In this document: positions 16,085-25,601 of the stretch, piece by piece
Numbering within the stretch: position 1 is the stretch's first letter
Layout: every line of letters begins with the position of its first letter
DNA from: Peptococcaceae bacterium CEB3
Lineage (GTDB): Bacteria; Bacillota; Desulfitobacteriia; Desulfitobacteriales; Desulfitobacteriaceae
Direction of reading: 5' to 3'
Assembly (NCBI GenBank): GCA_001029295.1
Contig: LDXJ01000060.1
Span: forward strand, 62,127-126,126
Length of the DNA stretch: 64,000 nucleotides
Translations under genes and position numbers: made by a program
Notes under the pieces: generated by a model
The model's input: the letters and a program-made list of their open reading frames with translations, nothing else
Told to the model about the DNA's origin: nothing
The model's database searches: none

Positions 16085-19000
16085 GTGACGTGATGAGACA
16101 GATCCCGTTTAAGAAGCTGGTGCGTTGGGTTTTGGCCGAGTATCGGCAGAAACAGACGGTTTTCAGTGTCCCTGAGGGCAAGTTTTTCCGGCCGGCGGGT
16201 CAAGGAACCATGAAGCTGTTCGGGGAGCCGCTCGCTTCTCCCGTGGGTCCGGCGGCCGGTCCCAATACCCAACTGGCGCAAAACATCGTGGCCGCTTACT
16301 TGGCCGGGGCTCGCTTTTTCGAACTGAAAACCGTTCAGATCCTGGATAAGCTGGAGTTTCCCAAACCTTGCATCAATGCCGAAGATGAATGCTATAACAC
16401 AGAATGGTCGACAGAACTTTCAATCGAGGGGGCTTTTGCGGAATACGTCAAAGCCTGGTTTTTGCTCCATATTTTGCGGAAGGAAGTCTTGCGGCAGCCG
16501 GGACAAAATTTCTTGTTCAATATGAGTGTGGGCTATGATCTCAAAGGAATCCAGTCTCCCAAAGTGGATAGCTTCATTGAGGGACTTAAAGAGGCTGCCG
16601 GGACAGAAATCTTCCGGGAATGCCGGCAGGTCCTGCTGGATGAAGTCGCGGAGGGAAACCTGACCCAGGTTGACCGGGCCTTTGTCGAGACCATACCCTC
16701 TAGCCTCTGCCAATCTATCACTTTGTCGACCATGCACGGCTGTCCGCCGGCCGAAATCGAGGCGATTGCCGGATATCTCCTGAAGGAAAAGAAGCTGCAT
16801 ACCTTGGTGAAGATGAACCCCACTCTTTTGGGTTACGCTTTCGTACGGGAGACGTTTGATCGGATGGGTTACGGTTACATTAAATTGAAAGAAGAGTCGT
16901 TCAGCCATGATCTCCAATATGCCGACGGTGTAGCTATGTTAGGCAGGCTGAAGGAGGTTGCCCGCCGGGAGGGCAGAGGCTTCGGCATCAAACTTTCCAA
17001 CACGCTGCCCGCGCGGATCACCCGAGGAGAACTGCCTGGGGAAGAGATGTATATGTCAGGCCGGGCACTCTATCCGCTGACGGTTAACCTGGCCTTAAAA
17101 CTGGCGCAAGAATTCAACGGAGACCTATTGATCTCTTATTCCGGGGGGGCGGATTTCTTCAACGTCAGAGAGATTTTCGCCGCCGGCATTCGTCCCATTA
17201 CCGTGGCCACTACTCTGCTCAAACCCGGGGGATATATGCGCTTACAGCAGATGGCTCAGGCTCTGGAACCGCTTCTGGACGGGGAGGAAGCGGGCCGGAT
17301 TGACTTGGCGAAACTAAAGGATTTGGCGGACAATGCTTTTGAGGCGGCTCACCACCGCAAGGAGAGCCGGGCAGGCAAGAGCCGCAAGAGCGGCCGGAAG
17401 CAGTTGGGACTGACGGACTGTTTTGCGGCACCCTGCACTTTAGGCTGCCCGATTGAGCAGGACGTGCCCGAGTATATCCGGCTCGTCGGAGAGGGGCGTT
17501 ATGAAGAAGCGTACGAGGTGATCGTCCGGCGGAATCCTTTGCCCTTCATTACGGGGACGATTTGCAACCATAATTGCATGACTCAATGCACTCGGCAGGA
17601 TTACGACGAGTCGATCTGGATCCGGTCTTTGAAATTGCTGGCGGCTGAACGCGGTTTTGCCGGCTTTATGGCCAAGATGTCCACTGACGGGGGAATGTCG
17701 CCCTCAGCGGGAGCGGGGCTTAGGCCTGCGCGACCGGGGGCCGCCCCGGCCAAAGTGGCCGTGATCGGGGCGGGACCGTCGGGGCTCGCCGCTGCCTATT
17801 TCCTGGCTCAGGCGGGGCTGGAGGTTACGGTTTTCGACAAACGGGAAAAAGCCGGCGGAACCGTGACCTATGTCATTCCCGGTTTCCGGATTTCCGCGGG
17901 GGCGATTGAACGGGATGTGGAGCTGATTGCGGCAACGGGTGTCAAGTTCAAACTGGGCGCAAAGCCGGATTTCTCAATCCGGGCCTTGCGGCAAGAGGGT
18001 TATGACTATATTTACCTGGCCATCGGAGCCGGCAAGTCCGGCACTTTGCCCCTCGAGGGAGAGAGCGGTAAGGTGAGGAGCGTGATCGAGTTTCTGGAAG
18101 AATTCAAGCGTGAGCAAGGAGTGCCTGCTTTGGGCCGGAACGTCGCCGTCATCGGCGGGGGGAACTCTGCCATGGATGCGGCCAGAGCGGCTCTCAGGGT
18201 GCCTGGGGTGGAAAAGGTCTTTATCGTCTACCGTCGCACTCGGGAATATATGCCCGCGGATCGGGAAGAATTAGACCTAGCCCTGACGGAGGGAGTGGCC
18301 TTCAAGGAACTTCTTTCTCCCCTGAGTTTGCGGGGCGGGTTGTTGCATTGTCAGGTGATGGCCCTCGGCGAAGAGGATGCTTCCGGTCGCCGCAGTCCGC
18401 TGCCTCAGGCGGGTCGGTTTGAGGACATTCCGGCCGACACGGTTTTGGCGGCGATCGGCGAGCAGGTGGATCGCGAACTTCTGGTTAAAAACGGGATTGC
18501 CCTCGACTCTGAGGGCCGGGCGCAAGTGGATCCTATGACCCTCGCGACGAATATTGAGCATGTCTATCTGGGCGGGGATGCCCTTTACGGACCGTCCACC
18601 GTAGTGGAGAGCATCGCCCATGGGACCCGAGCCGCCAAGGCTATCCTGGCCGAGGTGAACGGCGGAGGGGAAGGCCGAATCACCCGGGAGACCGCGGAGG
18701 GTCCGGACGCCGGAGCGAGGACAGTCGCGGGTGTTGCGGCGAGCGGTGCCGCTCGTGACACCGCCGGATCTCCGCCGACGGTTGTCACAGAGGGGCAGAG
18801 AGCGGAGATTGCGGCTAAGAAGGGTGTTCTGCAAAACTTTGCCGGCTTGGAGCGGGAACCGGGCCGCTGTCTGGAATGCCAGGCGGTTTGCAATGTCTGT
18901 ACGGAGGTCTGCCCCAACCGGGCCAATATTGCGGTTCAGGTCTCCGGCCCGGGGTTGGAAAACCCCAATCAGATTATTCACATCGATGGGATGTGCAATG

Positions 19001-19269
19001 AGTGCGGCAACTGCGCCACTTTTTGCCCGACGGCCGGAGATCCTTATAAAGATAAGCTCACTCTCTTCTGGAATGATGAGGATTTCAACAGCAGCAAAAA
19101 CTCAGGGTTTCTGCTGCTGAAAGGCGGTGAGGCTCCGCGTTTTAAGGTCAGGATCGGGGAGGATGTGCGGGAGATCCGCTTCGATGAAAAGGGCGAAGGA
19201 TCCGGTTTGAGCGCGGATGTGGCCGCCATGATCCGGACCACTTACCGTAACTACCCCTATCTGTTCTGA
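16081..19269 (+). CDS. ygfK: YgfK: multidomain Fe-S/FAD oxidoreductase of anaerobic purine breakdown
   Basis: A 1062-aa protein resembling E. coli YgfK (about 1030 aa, 'putative selenate reductase subunit'). Residues 1-430 look like a dihydroorotate dehydrogenase-type barrel (TMHGCPPAEIE). Residues ~450-870 are GltD-like, with a cysteine-rich start (APCTLGCPIEQ...CNHNCMTQC) and two dinucleotide folds (VIGAGPSGLAAAYF; VIGGGNSAMDAA). A ferredoxin-like part near residues 930-985 has CLECQAVCNVCTEVCP and CNECGNCATFCP. In gut anaerobes ygfK homologues are linked to uric-acid/purine breakdown; the exact reductive step is not certain. It is the last gene of the xdhABC operon (4-bp overlap). Confidence 0.9.
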   Translation: MSDVMRQIPFKKLVRWVLAEYRQKQTVFSVPEGKFFRPAGQGTMKLFGEPLASPVGPAAGPNTQLAQNIVAAYLAGARFFELKTVQILDKLEFPKPCINAEDECYNTEWSTELSIEGAFAEYVKAWFLLHILRKEVLRQPGQNFLFNMSVGYDLKGIQSPKVDSFIEGLKEAAGTEIFRECRQVLLDEVAEGNLTQVDRAFVETIPSSLCQSITLSTMHGCPPAEIEAIAGYLLKEKKLHTLVKMNPTLLGYAFVRETFDRMGYGYIKLKEESFSHDLQYADGVAMLGRLKEVARREGRGFGIKLSNTLPARITRGELPGEEMYMSGRALYPLTVNLALKLAQEFNGDLLISYSGGADFFNVREIFAAGIRPITVATTLLKPGGYMRLQQMAQALEPLLDGEEAGRIDLAKLKDLADNAFEAAHHRKESRAGKSRKSGRKQLGLTDCFAAPCTLGCPIEQDVPEYIRLVGEGRYEEAYEVIVRRNPLPFITGTICNHNCMTQCTRQDYDESIWIRSLKLLAAERGFAGFMAKMSTDGGMSPSAGAGLRPARPGAAPAKVAVIGAGPSGLAAAYFLAQAGLEVTVFDKREKAGGTVTYVIPGFRISAGAIERDVELIAATGVKFKLGAKPDFSIRALRQEGYDYIYLAIGAGKSGTLPLEGESGKVRSVIEFLEEFKREQGVPALGRNVAVIGGGNSAMDAARAALRVPGVEKVFIVYRRTREYMPADREELDLALTEGVAFKELLSPLSLRGGLLHCQVMALGEEDASGRRSPLPQAGRFEDIPADTVLAAIGEQVDRELLVKNGIALDSEGRAQVDPMTLATNIEHVYLGGDALYGPSTVVESIAHGTRAAKAILAEVNGGGEGRITRETAEGPDAGARTVAGVAASGAARDTAGSPPTVVTEGQRAEIAAKKGVLQNFAGLEREPGRCLECQAVCNVCTEVCPNRANIAVQVSGPGLENPNQIIHIDGMCNECGNCATFCPTAGDPYKDKLTLFWNDEDFNSSKNSGFLLLKGGEAPRFKVRIGEDVREIRFDEKGEGSGLSADVAAMIRTTYRNYPYLF

Positions 19270-19677
19270 TGGACGCCCGGAAAATCAGTTAGTGTCATTT
19301 TGCGATGGTGCCGCGCTTGCGGCGGCAGGGGCGTCCGAAGCTTCGAAACTGTTTTTTGGCTTACCGCCACTTAGGCTTCTAATAAAGAGTAGGGAGGAAG
19401 GCCGCGCAGGCGGCTGCGTCAGGGGATGGGCATCCGGCATATCGATGAAGATGTGTACATCGATAAAGATGTGTACATCCGGTCGCAGGGCCCGTGTCCC
19501 TGACCTTGCCTCTGATTCGAGTGGAAAGTCATGTCGGCGAAGTAAGACCCTTGGGCGGAGCGCGGACCGTCCGAGGCTCGGCTATGGCGGGGAGGTGATG
19601 AAAAAAGCTGAATAAGAGCATGCCGATCCGCGCAGACTTTTGTTCTTAGTGTCCATCTTATGAGGGGGGAAGTAGCA
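19270..19677. other. 408-bp gap ahead of the purine permease
   Basis: No supported gene. It contains an 18-nt tandem repeat at 19441 and a poor sigma-54-like match at 19306. GGGGAGGTG near 19590 precedes only very short frames. Confidence 0.4.
19441..19480. repeat. Two tandem 18-nt units containing TGTACA
   Basis: ATCGATGAAGATGTGTAC (19441-19458) is repeated with one change at 19459-19476, followed by ATC. Each unit junction carries the TGTACA palindrome, so it might be an operator for the permease gene. Confidence 0.6.
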
Positions 19678-21024
19678 ATGGCCAATGCCAAGCATCCAGT
19701 TGATGAAGTATTGCCTGCCAGCCAATTAATCCTGTACGGTTTGCAGCACGTTCTGGCTATGTATGCCGGAGCCGTCGCCGTACCACTGATCATTGCCGGA
19801 GCAGCCGGCTTGACGAAGGCCCAAACGGGTTTCCTGATTAACGCGGACCTCTTTACCTGCGGGATTGCTACTTTGCTCCAAACCCTGGGGTTGTGGAAAC
19901 TGGGGATCCGCATCCCGGTCATTCAAGGGGTTACGTTTGCAGCCGTGACTCCTATGATCATGATTGCCAAAAGTATCGGGATGGAGGGCATTTACGGGGC
20001 GGTCATCATCGGCGGTATCTTTACCTTTCTTACCGCGCCCTTCTTCAGTAAACTCCTGCGCTTTTTCCCGCCGGTCGTAACCGGCAGCGTCATCACGGTC
20101 ATCGGTTTATCCCTGCTGGGAGTGGGGGTGGATCTGTCCGCCGGAGGGGTCGGGGTCCCGAACTACGGCGCCTTTAAGTTTCTGGCCGTGGCGGCAATTG
20201 TTTTGGTCTGTATTCTTTTGATCAATAAGTTTTTCAAAGGTTTCATTGCCAACGCCGCGGTCCTCTTGGGGCTCATCATAGGTTTCATAGTCGCCATACC
20301 CTTGGGCCTGGTGAGTTTTTCAGGCGTGTCGAGCGCGGCCTGGCTGCACGTAGACACACCTTTCTTCTTCGGTATGCCGAAGTTTGATCTGGGGGCCATC
20401 ATTTCCATGGTCTTGGTCATGCTGGTCACGATGGTGGAGTCCACCGGAGACTTCCTGGCGATTGGTGAGATTATCGAAAAACCGCTGGGAGAAGAGGATC
20501 TGACCCGCGGCTTGAGAGCCGACGGTTTGGCGACATTCCTGGGAGGTATCCTCAATGCTTTTCCTTATACCGCGTTTGCCCAAAACGTGGGCTTGGTAGG
20601 CCTGACTGGGGTTAAGAGCCGCTATGTGGTCGCCACCTCCGGTGTTATCTTGGTCCTCATGGGGCTTGTGCCGAAGTTGGCCATGATCATCGCTTCCGTA
20701 CCCAATGCCGTGATCGGGGGAGCCGGAATCGCCATGTTCTCCATCGTGGCTGCCAGCGGGATCAAGACTTTGGCTCAGGTCGACTTTAAACACAACCGCT
20801 ACAATATTTTCATCGTCGCTATCAGTATCGGGGTGGGTATGATTCCCCTGGTTTCCCCGAATTTCTTCAAGTTCTTCCCGAGTTGGAGCCAGACGATTTT
20901 GCACAGCAATATTACTCTGGGCGCGGTTACGGCGATCATCCTTAATGCCTTTTTCAACGGCGGCAGCCCTGAAGACGACGTCAAGAAAGAACTTAAAGCG
21001 AACAGCGGCATTGACGCCGCCTAG
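19678..21024 (+). CDS. NCS2 family purine permease (xanthine/urate type)
   Basis: A 448-aa inner-membrane proton-coupled nucleobase transporter of the NAT/NCS2 family (PbuX, XanQ, UacT relatives). The signature QNVGLVGLTG is present near residue 300, and the functional acidic residue lies in VTMVESTGDF. About 14 hydrophobic segments cover the protein. ATG 19678 follows GAGGGGGG with good spacing; an earlier in-frame ATG overlaps that site. Its location between ygfK and ssnA points to xanthine or urate uptake, but the substrate cannot be fixed from the sequence. Confidence 0.88.
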   Translation: MANAKHPVDEVLPASQLILYGLQHVLAMYAGAVAVPLIIAGAAGLTKAQTGFLINADLFTCGIATLLQTLGLWKLGIRIPVIQGVTFAAVTPMIMIAKSIGMEGIYGAVIIGGIFTFLTAPFFSKLLRFFPPVVTGSVITVIGLSLLGVGVDLSAGGVGVPNYGAFKFLAVAAIVLVCILLINKFFKGFIANAAVLLGLIIGFIVAIPLGLVSFSGVSSAAWLHVDTPFFFGMPKFDLGAIISMVLVMLVTMVESTGDFLAIGEIIEKPLGEEDLTRGLRADGLATFLGGILNAFPYTAFAQNVGLVGLTGVKSRYVVATSGVILVLMGLVPKLAMIIASVPNAVIGGAGIAMFSIVAASGIKTLAQVDFKHNRYNIFIVAISIGVGMIPLVSPNFFKFFPSWSQTILHSNITLGAVTAIILNAFFNGGSPEDDVKKELKANSGIDAA

Positions 21025-21033
21025 GGTCAGCGC

Positions 21034-21068
21034 GGGAAAAGATGATGTCAGTCACATCACCTTTTCCC
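21034..21068 (+). terminator. Hairpin after the permease gene
   Basis: GGGAAAAG pairs with CTTTTCCC and an inner GATGT with ACATC, separated by a small internal loop, starting 10 bp after the permease stop. There is no clean T run, so it may be a terminator or an mRNA-stabilising hairpin. Confidence 0.5.
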
Positions 21069-21232
21069 ACCCCACAGCCCCTGCGGGGGGATCAGTCGGG
21101 CTGGCGAAACATTCGTATACAGTGTACACCTTTGCAATTCATGAGAGGCAAGCCCACGTAAATTAATGAACCGCAGCTGCTTTGTTGAAATCTTGTGTTG
21201 AATGTAGACCTATAGTTAAGGGAGGGTTTGTC

Positions 21233-22561
21233 ATGCTTTTGGTCGGTCACGGCACGGTACTCACCTTGGGTGAGCATAACCGGGTACTGACGGACGGGGC
21301 TGTGCTCATTGACGGCACCGTCATTAAAGAGGTCGGTTTGACCGGGGAACTGCGTTCCCGCTTTCCCCAAGCTTCTTTTATAGATGCTCAAGGAAAGTTG
21401 ATCATGCCGGGCCTGATTAATACCCATATGCATCTTTACAGCACGTTTGCCCGCGGGATGGATGCCAAGAGCAAGCCACCCAAGAGTTTCGCGGATATTC
21501 TGCAGGGACTGTGGTGGAAGCTGGATAAGCTTTTGACTTTGGAAGATGTTTACTATAGTGGGCTTGTGCCCTTGATCGAGTGTATCAAGACAGGGACGAC
21601 GACTATCATCGATCATCATGCCAGTCCCATGGCTGTGCGGGGGAGTTTGGACCGCTTGGCCCAGGCGGCCGGGGAGACCGGAGTGCGTTCGGCGTTTTGC
21701 TACGAGGTGTCCGAGAGGGATGGAGAGAAGATTGCCCAGGAGGGGATTGAGGAGAATACTGACTTCATCTCGGCCTGCCACAAAGCGCAAGACAGCATGA
21801 CGGCGGGACTGTTCGGGCTGCACGCGTCTCTCACCCTTTCGGATCGCATTCTGGCCCAATGCCGGGAGGCGGCGGCCGCTTTGGGGGCGGGCTTTCATAT
21901 TCATGTCGCGGAAGGCCGGGAAGATGTGGAGGACAGTGTGACCAAATCTGGCCTGCGCGTGGTGGAACGCTTGCATAAGTTCGGGATTTTGGGAGCGAAG
22001 ACGATCGCTGCTCATTGTGTGCATGTCAATGAGCGGGAAATCGAAATCTTGCGGGAGAGTGCAACTCAGGTCGTACACAATCCCGAATCGAATATGGGCA
22101 ACGCCGTGGGAGCGGCTCCGGTGCTTAAGATGCTGGGGGCCGGGGTGCGGGTCGGCTTGGGTACGGACGGTTATACCGCCGATATGTTTGAGAGTGCCAA
22201 AGTGGCCAACATCCTGCAAAAGCACGCGGCGGCTGATCCGAGCGTGGCTTGGGCGGAGGTGCCGGAAATGCTCTACGGCAATAATCCCAAAATCGCCGGG
22301 GGATTGTTCGGCGGCCGTTACGGCGAGTTGAGCCCCGGGGCCAAAGCGGACCTGATCGTCGTGGACTATTTGCCGCCCACTCCCCTGACCGAGGCAAACT
22401 GGTCGGGTCATCTCCTCTTCGGTGTCTCCGGCCGGTCGGTGGAAACTACGGTGGTTGACGGGAAGGTCAGAATGCTGAGGCGCGAGTTGCAAGGGATCGA
22501 TGAGGAACGGATCAATGCCCGAGCGCGGGAATTAGCCCAGGATCTGTGGCAAAGGATTTGA
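21233..22561 (+). CDS. ssnA: SsnA-type aminohydrolase
   Basis: A 442-aa amidohydrolase-superfamily enzyme with the length and sequence pattern of E. coli SsnA. Metal ligands are visible in NTHMHLYSTF, FHIHVAEG, AAHCVHVN and GLGTDGYT. Members hydrolyse C-N bonds of heterocycles; in anaerobic purine clusters SsnA is thought to act on a ring intermediate, though its substrate is not settled. ATG 21233 follows AGGGAGGG. The PLP-enzyme genes follow closely in the same direction. Confidence 0.9.
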   Translation: MLLVGHGTVLTLGEHNRVLTDGAVLIDGTVIKEVGLTGELRSRFPQASFIDAQGKLIMPGLINTHMHLYSTFARGMDAKSKPPKSFADILQGLWWKLDKLLTLEDVYYSGLVPLIECIKTGTTTIIDHHASPMAVRGSLDRLAQAAGETGVRSAFCYEVSERDGEKIAQEGIEENTDFISACHKAQDSMTAGLFGLHASLTLSDRILAQCREAAAALGAGFHIHVAEGREDVEDSVTKSGLRVVERLHKFGILGAKTIAAHCVHVNEREIEILRESATQVVHNPESNMGNAVGAAPVLKMLGAGVRVGLGTDGYTADMFESAKVANILQKHAAADPSVAWAEVPEMLYGNNPKIAGGLFGGRYGELSPGAKADLIVVDYLPPTPLTEANWSGHLLFGVSGRSVETTVVDGKVRMLRRELQGIDEERINARARELAQDLWQRI

Positions 22562-22587
22562 TTTTATGAAGAATTAGGGTGGTAAAG

Positions 22588-23835
22588 GTGGAGAATGTTT
22601 TAGGGCTGCGCTGTCTTCACTGTGGCAAAGAATATCCGGCCAAGACGGGGATTTTCACCTGCGAGGCCTGTGGACAGAAGGCCGGGATTCTGGATGTGGA
22701 ATACGATTACGGCCAAATCAAGCGTAAGATAACCCGGGAGTCTCTGGCTCAGACCAAAGATCCTTCAATTTTCCGTTACCTGCCGTTTCTGCCGGTCAAG
22801 CCGGAGACTCCCCGCCCCCATCTCAGGGTGGGAGGAAGCCCGCTTTACCGGCCGCCCGGTCTGGCCAAAGCTTTGGGTGTAACTAAGCTCTATGTCAAAG
22901 ACGACGGCCAGAACCCGACGGCTTCCCTCAAGGACCGGGCCTCGGTGATTGCGGTGATCAAGGCGGTTGAGGAAAAAGCGACGACGGTCTCCTGTTCTTC
23001 CACAGGGAATGCGGCTTCCTCCCTGGCCGGAAGCGCCGCCGCCATGGGAATCCCCAGCTATATTTTTGTTCCGGCCAGGGCGCCGCAGGGAAAGATTGCC
23101 CAACTTCTGGTCTTCGGCGCCCATGTGATCAGTGTGCAGGGAAATTATGAAGATACCTTCCGGCTCTCAAGTGAGGCCATTGAGCGCTGGGGTTGGTATA
23201 ATCGCAACGCGGCCGTCAATCCCTATCTCGTTGAAGGGAAAAAGACGGTGGCCCTGGAAATTGCCGAGCAGTTGAATTGGCAGGTGCCAGACTGGGTGGT
23301 CCTTTCGGTGGGGGACGGCTGTACGATGGCCGGAGTGTGGAAAGGGTTCAACGACCTGTATAAGGTAGGCTGGATCGACCGCCTGCCTAAGCTGGCGGGT
23401 ATTCAATCGACAGGCTGCAGTCCCCTGGTGGACGCGTTTTTGGAAAACCGGCCTTGGCGGCCGGCGGAAGAGAACACTTTGGCGGACAGCATAGCGGTCG
23501 GGGTTCCGCGCAACCCGGACAAAGCGCTGAGGGCGGTGCGGGAGTCCGGGGGCACTATGGCGGCAGTCAGCGACCAGGAAATATTGGCCGCGATGCGGCT
23601 CTTGGGCGCGAGCGCGGGAGTCTTCGGCGAGCCTGCCGGGGTGACCGGGGTGGCGGGGCTGAAGCGTCTCCTGGCTGCCGGCGTGATCAAGGAGGAGGAC
23701 ACGGTGGTGGCCATCGTCACCGGCAACGGCCTCAAAGATGTGAAGAATGCCATCGCCGCCGTAGGTGAGCCCCTGAAAGTCGAGCCGTCGCTTAAATCTC
23801 TCATTCCCCTGTTAGCCAAAGACGGATGGAGCTAA
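22588..23835 (+). CDS. Threonine synthase-like PLP enzyme
   Basis: A fold-type-II pyridoxal-phosphate enzyme (about 415 aa) most like threonine synthase (phosphohomoserine to threonine). The N-terminal zinc ribbon CLHCG...CEACG precedes the PLP domain; the Schiff-base Lys lies in NPTASLKDR and the substrate loop is SSTGNAASS. GTG 22588 is favoured by AGGGTGG five bases upstream; GTG 22579 is possible. It sits between ssnA and another PLP enzyme inside the purine block, not with homoserine genes. It may therefore process a beta- or gamma-substituted amino acid made from purines; this is inference. Confidence 0.8.
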   Translation: MENVLGLRCLHCGKEYPAKTGIFTCEACGQKAGILDVEYDYGQIKRKITRESLAQTKDPSIFRYLPFLPVKPETPRPHLRVGGSPLYRPPGLAKALGVTKLYVKDDGQNPTASLKDRASVIAVIKAVEEKATTVSCSSTGNAASSLAGSAAAMGIPSYIFVPARAPQGKIAQLLVFGAHVISVQGNYEDTFRLSSEAIERWGWYNRNAAVNPYLVEGKKTVALEIAEQLNWQVPDWVVLSVGDGCTMAGVWKGFNDLYKVGWIDRLPKLAGIQSTGCSPLVDAFLENRPWRPAEENTLADSIAVGVPRNPDKALRAVRESGGTMAAVSDQEILAAMRLLGASAGVFGEPAGVTGVAGLKRLLAAGVIKEEDTVVAIVTGNGLKDVKNAIAAVGEPLKVEPSLKSLIPLLAKDGWS

Positions 23836-23898
23836 GAGGCAGAGGACTTTAAGACCATTCCGGAAAGATTCTTGTTAGCCAAAGAGGGATGGCGTTAG
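23811..23898 (+). repeat. Duplicated end of the threonine synthase-like gene
   Basis: The 25-nt end of the gene (23811-23835, encoding LAKDGWS and stop) recurs at 23874-23898 with four changes, again ending in TAG. A small segmental duplication is the simplest explanation. Confidence 0.6.
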
Positions 23899-23948
23899 GG
23901 GCTGAAAGATGGCGTTAACGCGCTTAAAAAGATAAAGGAGGAAGTAAG

Positions 23949-25301
23949 ATGCCCAAGATTCCATTCGGACCCACGTACAAAGAGATGCTTGATCCGGGGA
24001 GGATCGCGCCCGAGATTCGCCAGAAAGCTTTGCGGGCCAAGAGCGACGAGCTGGACCCCATCAACCTTTTTAACATCACCTGGAAGGATGAAGTGGGTGA
24101 AGTCCATAAGGTCGTTTTGCCGAAAGAGCTGACCGGTACCGAGGCCAATATCGTGGTGCTCTTGGGAAAATATTTTCCCTCGGGTTCGCATAAAGTCGGG
24201 CCCGCCTACGCCACCCTGATCGAAGGCTGTGTGGACGGGGATATTCTGCCGGGTGAGCACACGATTCTGGGCCCGTCAACCGGTAATTTCGGGATTGGGG
24301 TCTCGTATATCTGCAACCTGATGGGATATGAAGCGGTCGTCATCATGCCCGATAACATGAGTAAGGAACGTTACGAGCGCATTCAAAAGTACGGCGCGAA
24401 ACTGGATCTGACCCCCGGTACGGAGTCCGATGTGATCCTGACCCTGCAAAGGACGTACGAACTGAAGAAAGATCCCAAGAACCGGCCTTTGGCCCAGTTC
24501 GAACTCCTGCCCAATTACCGTTTTCATCGTTATGTCACAGGCAATTCGGCGATCGAGGCTGTCAAGGGAGTCGGCAACGGGAGGATTGCCTGTTTCACGT
24601 CCGCCCCAGGCTCGGCCGGGACCATCGCCGCCGGCGACCAAATTAAGCAAGCTTTTCCCGAAGCCAAGGTGGCGGCCTTGGAACCATACGAATGCTCGAC
24701 TCTGGCTACCGGCGGGCGCGGACAGCACCGGATCGAGGGGATCGGGGACAAGATGTGCACCTTGATCCACAATGTCAACAATACCGACTTTGTGGCTTTG
24801 ATTCCGGACGATGACGCGGTACGCGGGCTGAAGGTCATTCAAGACGGGACGAAGATCCTGGAGGAAATGGGCGTATCTCCGGCCCAAGCGCTGGGGCTGA
24901 AAGATTTGTTTGGAGTCTCCGGCATCTGCAACATCCTGGGCGCGATTCGCATGGCCCACTATCTCAAGCTGGGACCGGACGACAATGTGGTCACGATCGC
25001 CACGGACGGGTTCGACCGCTATCCTTCCGTCATGGAAGACTTGGAGCGGCGTTATCTCGAGACGGAGGATTTCGTCGTCCGGCGCTGGGCCAGGGACATT
25101 TTCCTCACACCCAATACGGAGAACATCTTTGATTTTCGCGGCCCGGAGGCGAAAGAACAGCTTTACCACCAAAAAGAAAAAGACTGGCTGCCTTTCGGCT
25201 ATTCTCAGGCATACCTGGACTCTATGAAGGAACCAGAGTTCTGGGAAAAAGAGTTTGCCAAGATTGAGGCTTATGACGAGAAGATTGAGAAGCTGAGATG
25301 A
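23949..25301 (+). CDS. PLP-dependent beta-family enzyme of unknown reaction
   Basis: A 450-aa fold-type-II PLP protein, related to the cysteine synthase/threonine synthase family but not to a subgroup I can name with a reaction. The likely Schiff-base Lys is in FPSGSHKVGPAYA (near residue 82), the substrate loop is GPSTGNFGIG, and the phosphate loop is TSAPGSAGTIAAG. ATG 23949 follows AAAGGAGG. It ends the first purine block and is followed by a strong terminator. With the threonine synthase-like protein and DpaL, it makes three PLP lyase/synthase-type enzymes in one catabolic cluster. Confidence 0.82.
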   Translation: MPKIPFGPTYKEMLDPGRIAPEIRQKALRAKSDELDPINLFNITWKDEVGEVHKVVLPKELTGTEANIVVLLGKYFPSGSHKVGPAYATLIEGCVDGDILPGEHTILGPSTGNFGIGVSYICNLMGYEAVVIMPDNMSKERYERIQKYGAKLDLTPGTESDVILTLQRTYELKKDPKNRPLAQFELLPNYRFHRYVTGNSAIEAVKGVGNGRIACFTSAPGSAGTIAAGDQIKQAFPEAKVAALEPYECSTLATGGRGQHRIEGIGDKMCTLIHNVNNTDFVALIPDDDAVRGLKVIQDGTKILEEMGVSPAQALGLKDLFGVSGICNILGAIRMAHYLKLGPDDNVVTIATDGFDRYPSVMEDLERRYLETEDFVVRRWARDIFLTPNTENIFDFRGPEAKEQLYHQKEKDWLPFGYSQAYLDSMKEPEFWEKEFAKIEAYDEKIEKLR

Positions 25302-25333
25302 TTCGCCGGCACGGAATTGATTCACTAGGCAAG

Positions 25334-25366
25334 GGCAAGACCTCCGGTTTGGGGGGTCTTGCCTTT
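25334..25366 (+). terminator. Terminator closing the first purine block
   Basis: GGCAAGACC (25334-25342) and GGTCTTGCC (25355-25363) form a 9-bp stem with a 12-nt loop, followed by TTTGGCTTTCTT. Confidence 0.8.
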
Positions 25367-25424
25367 GGCTTTCTTGCACTTGAAAGATCCCACTTATAGC
25401 TCGTAAGGCAAGCGGAATAGAATC

Positions 25425-25453
25425 TTGCGGTCCCGTTAGGCCTCACCTATAAT
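25425..25453 (+). promoter_or_regulatory. SigA-type promoter of the AAA/Toprim pair
   Basis: TTGCGG (25425-25430), a 17-bp spacer and a perfect TATAAT (25448-25453) lie about 150 bp ahead of the ATPase gene. The pair therefore does not depend on the sigma-54 system around it. Confidence 0.6.
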
Positions 25454-25601
25454 TATTTGTATTATTGCAGCGGAATCGGGAAGTTCCGGGGTATGCGGTC
25501 GCGGCAACGGAGGAGGCACGCCGGGATGAAGGAAAGTGCTAGGCACGGGCCAGAAGACGTGGTATGATAGTACCAAATACTGGAACGAGAGGTGACAGAC
25601 T

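Noticed and set aside
19306-19321. Sigma-54 site TGGTGC-N5-TTGCG before the NCS2 permease
   Set aside because: GG/GC spacing is right but the flanking bases are poor compared with the other sites; in GC-rich sequence this is expected by chance.
19292-19615. 107-codon frame in the gap before the permease
   Set aside because: It runs through the tandem repeat and has no ribosome site or family resemblance.
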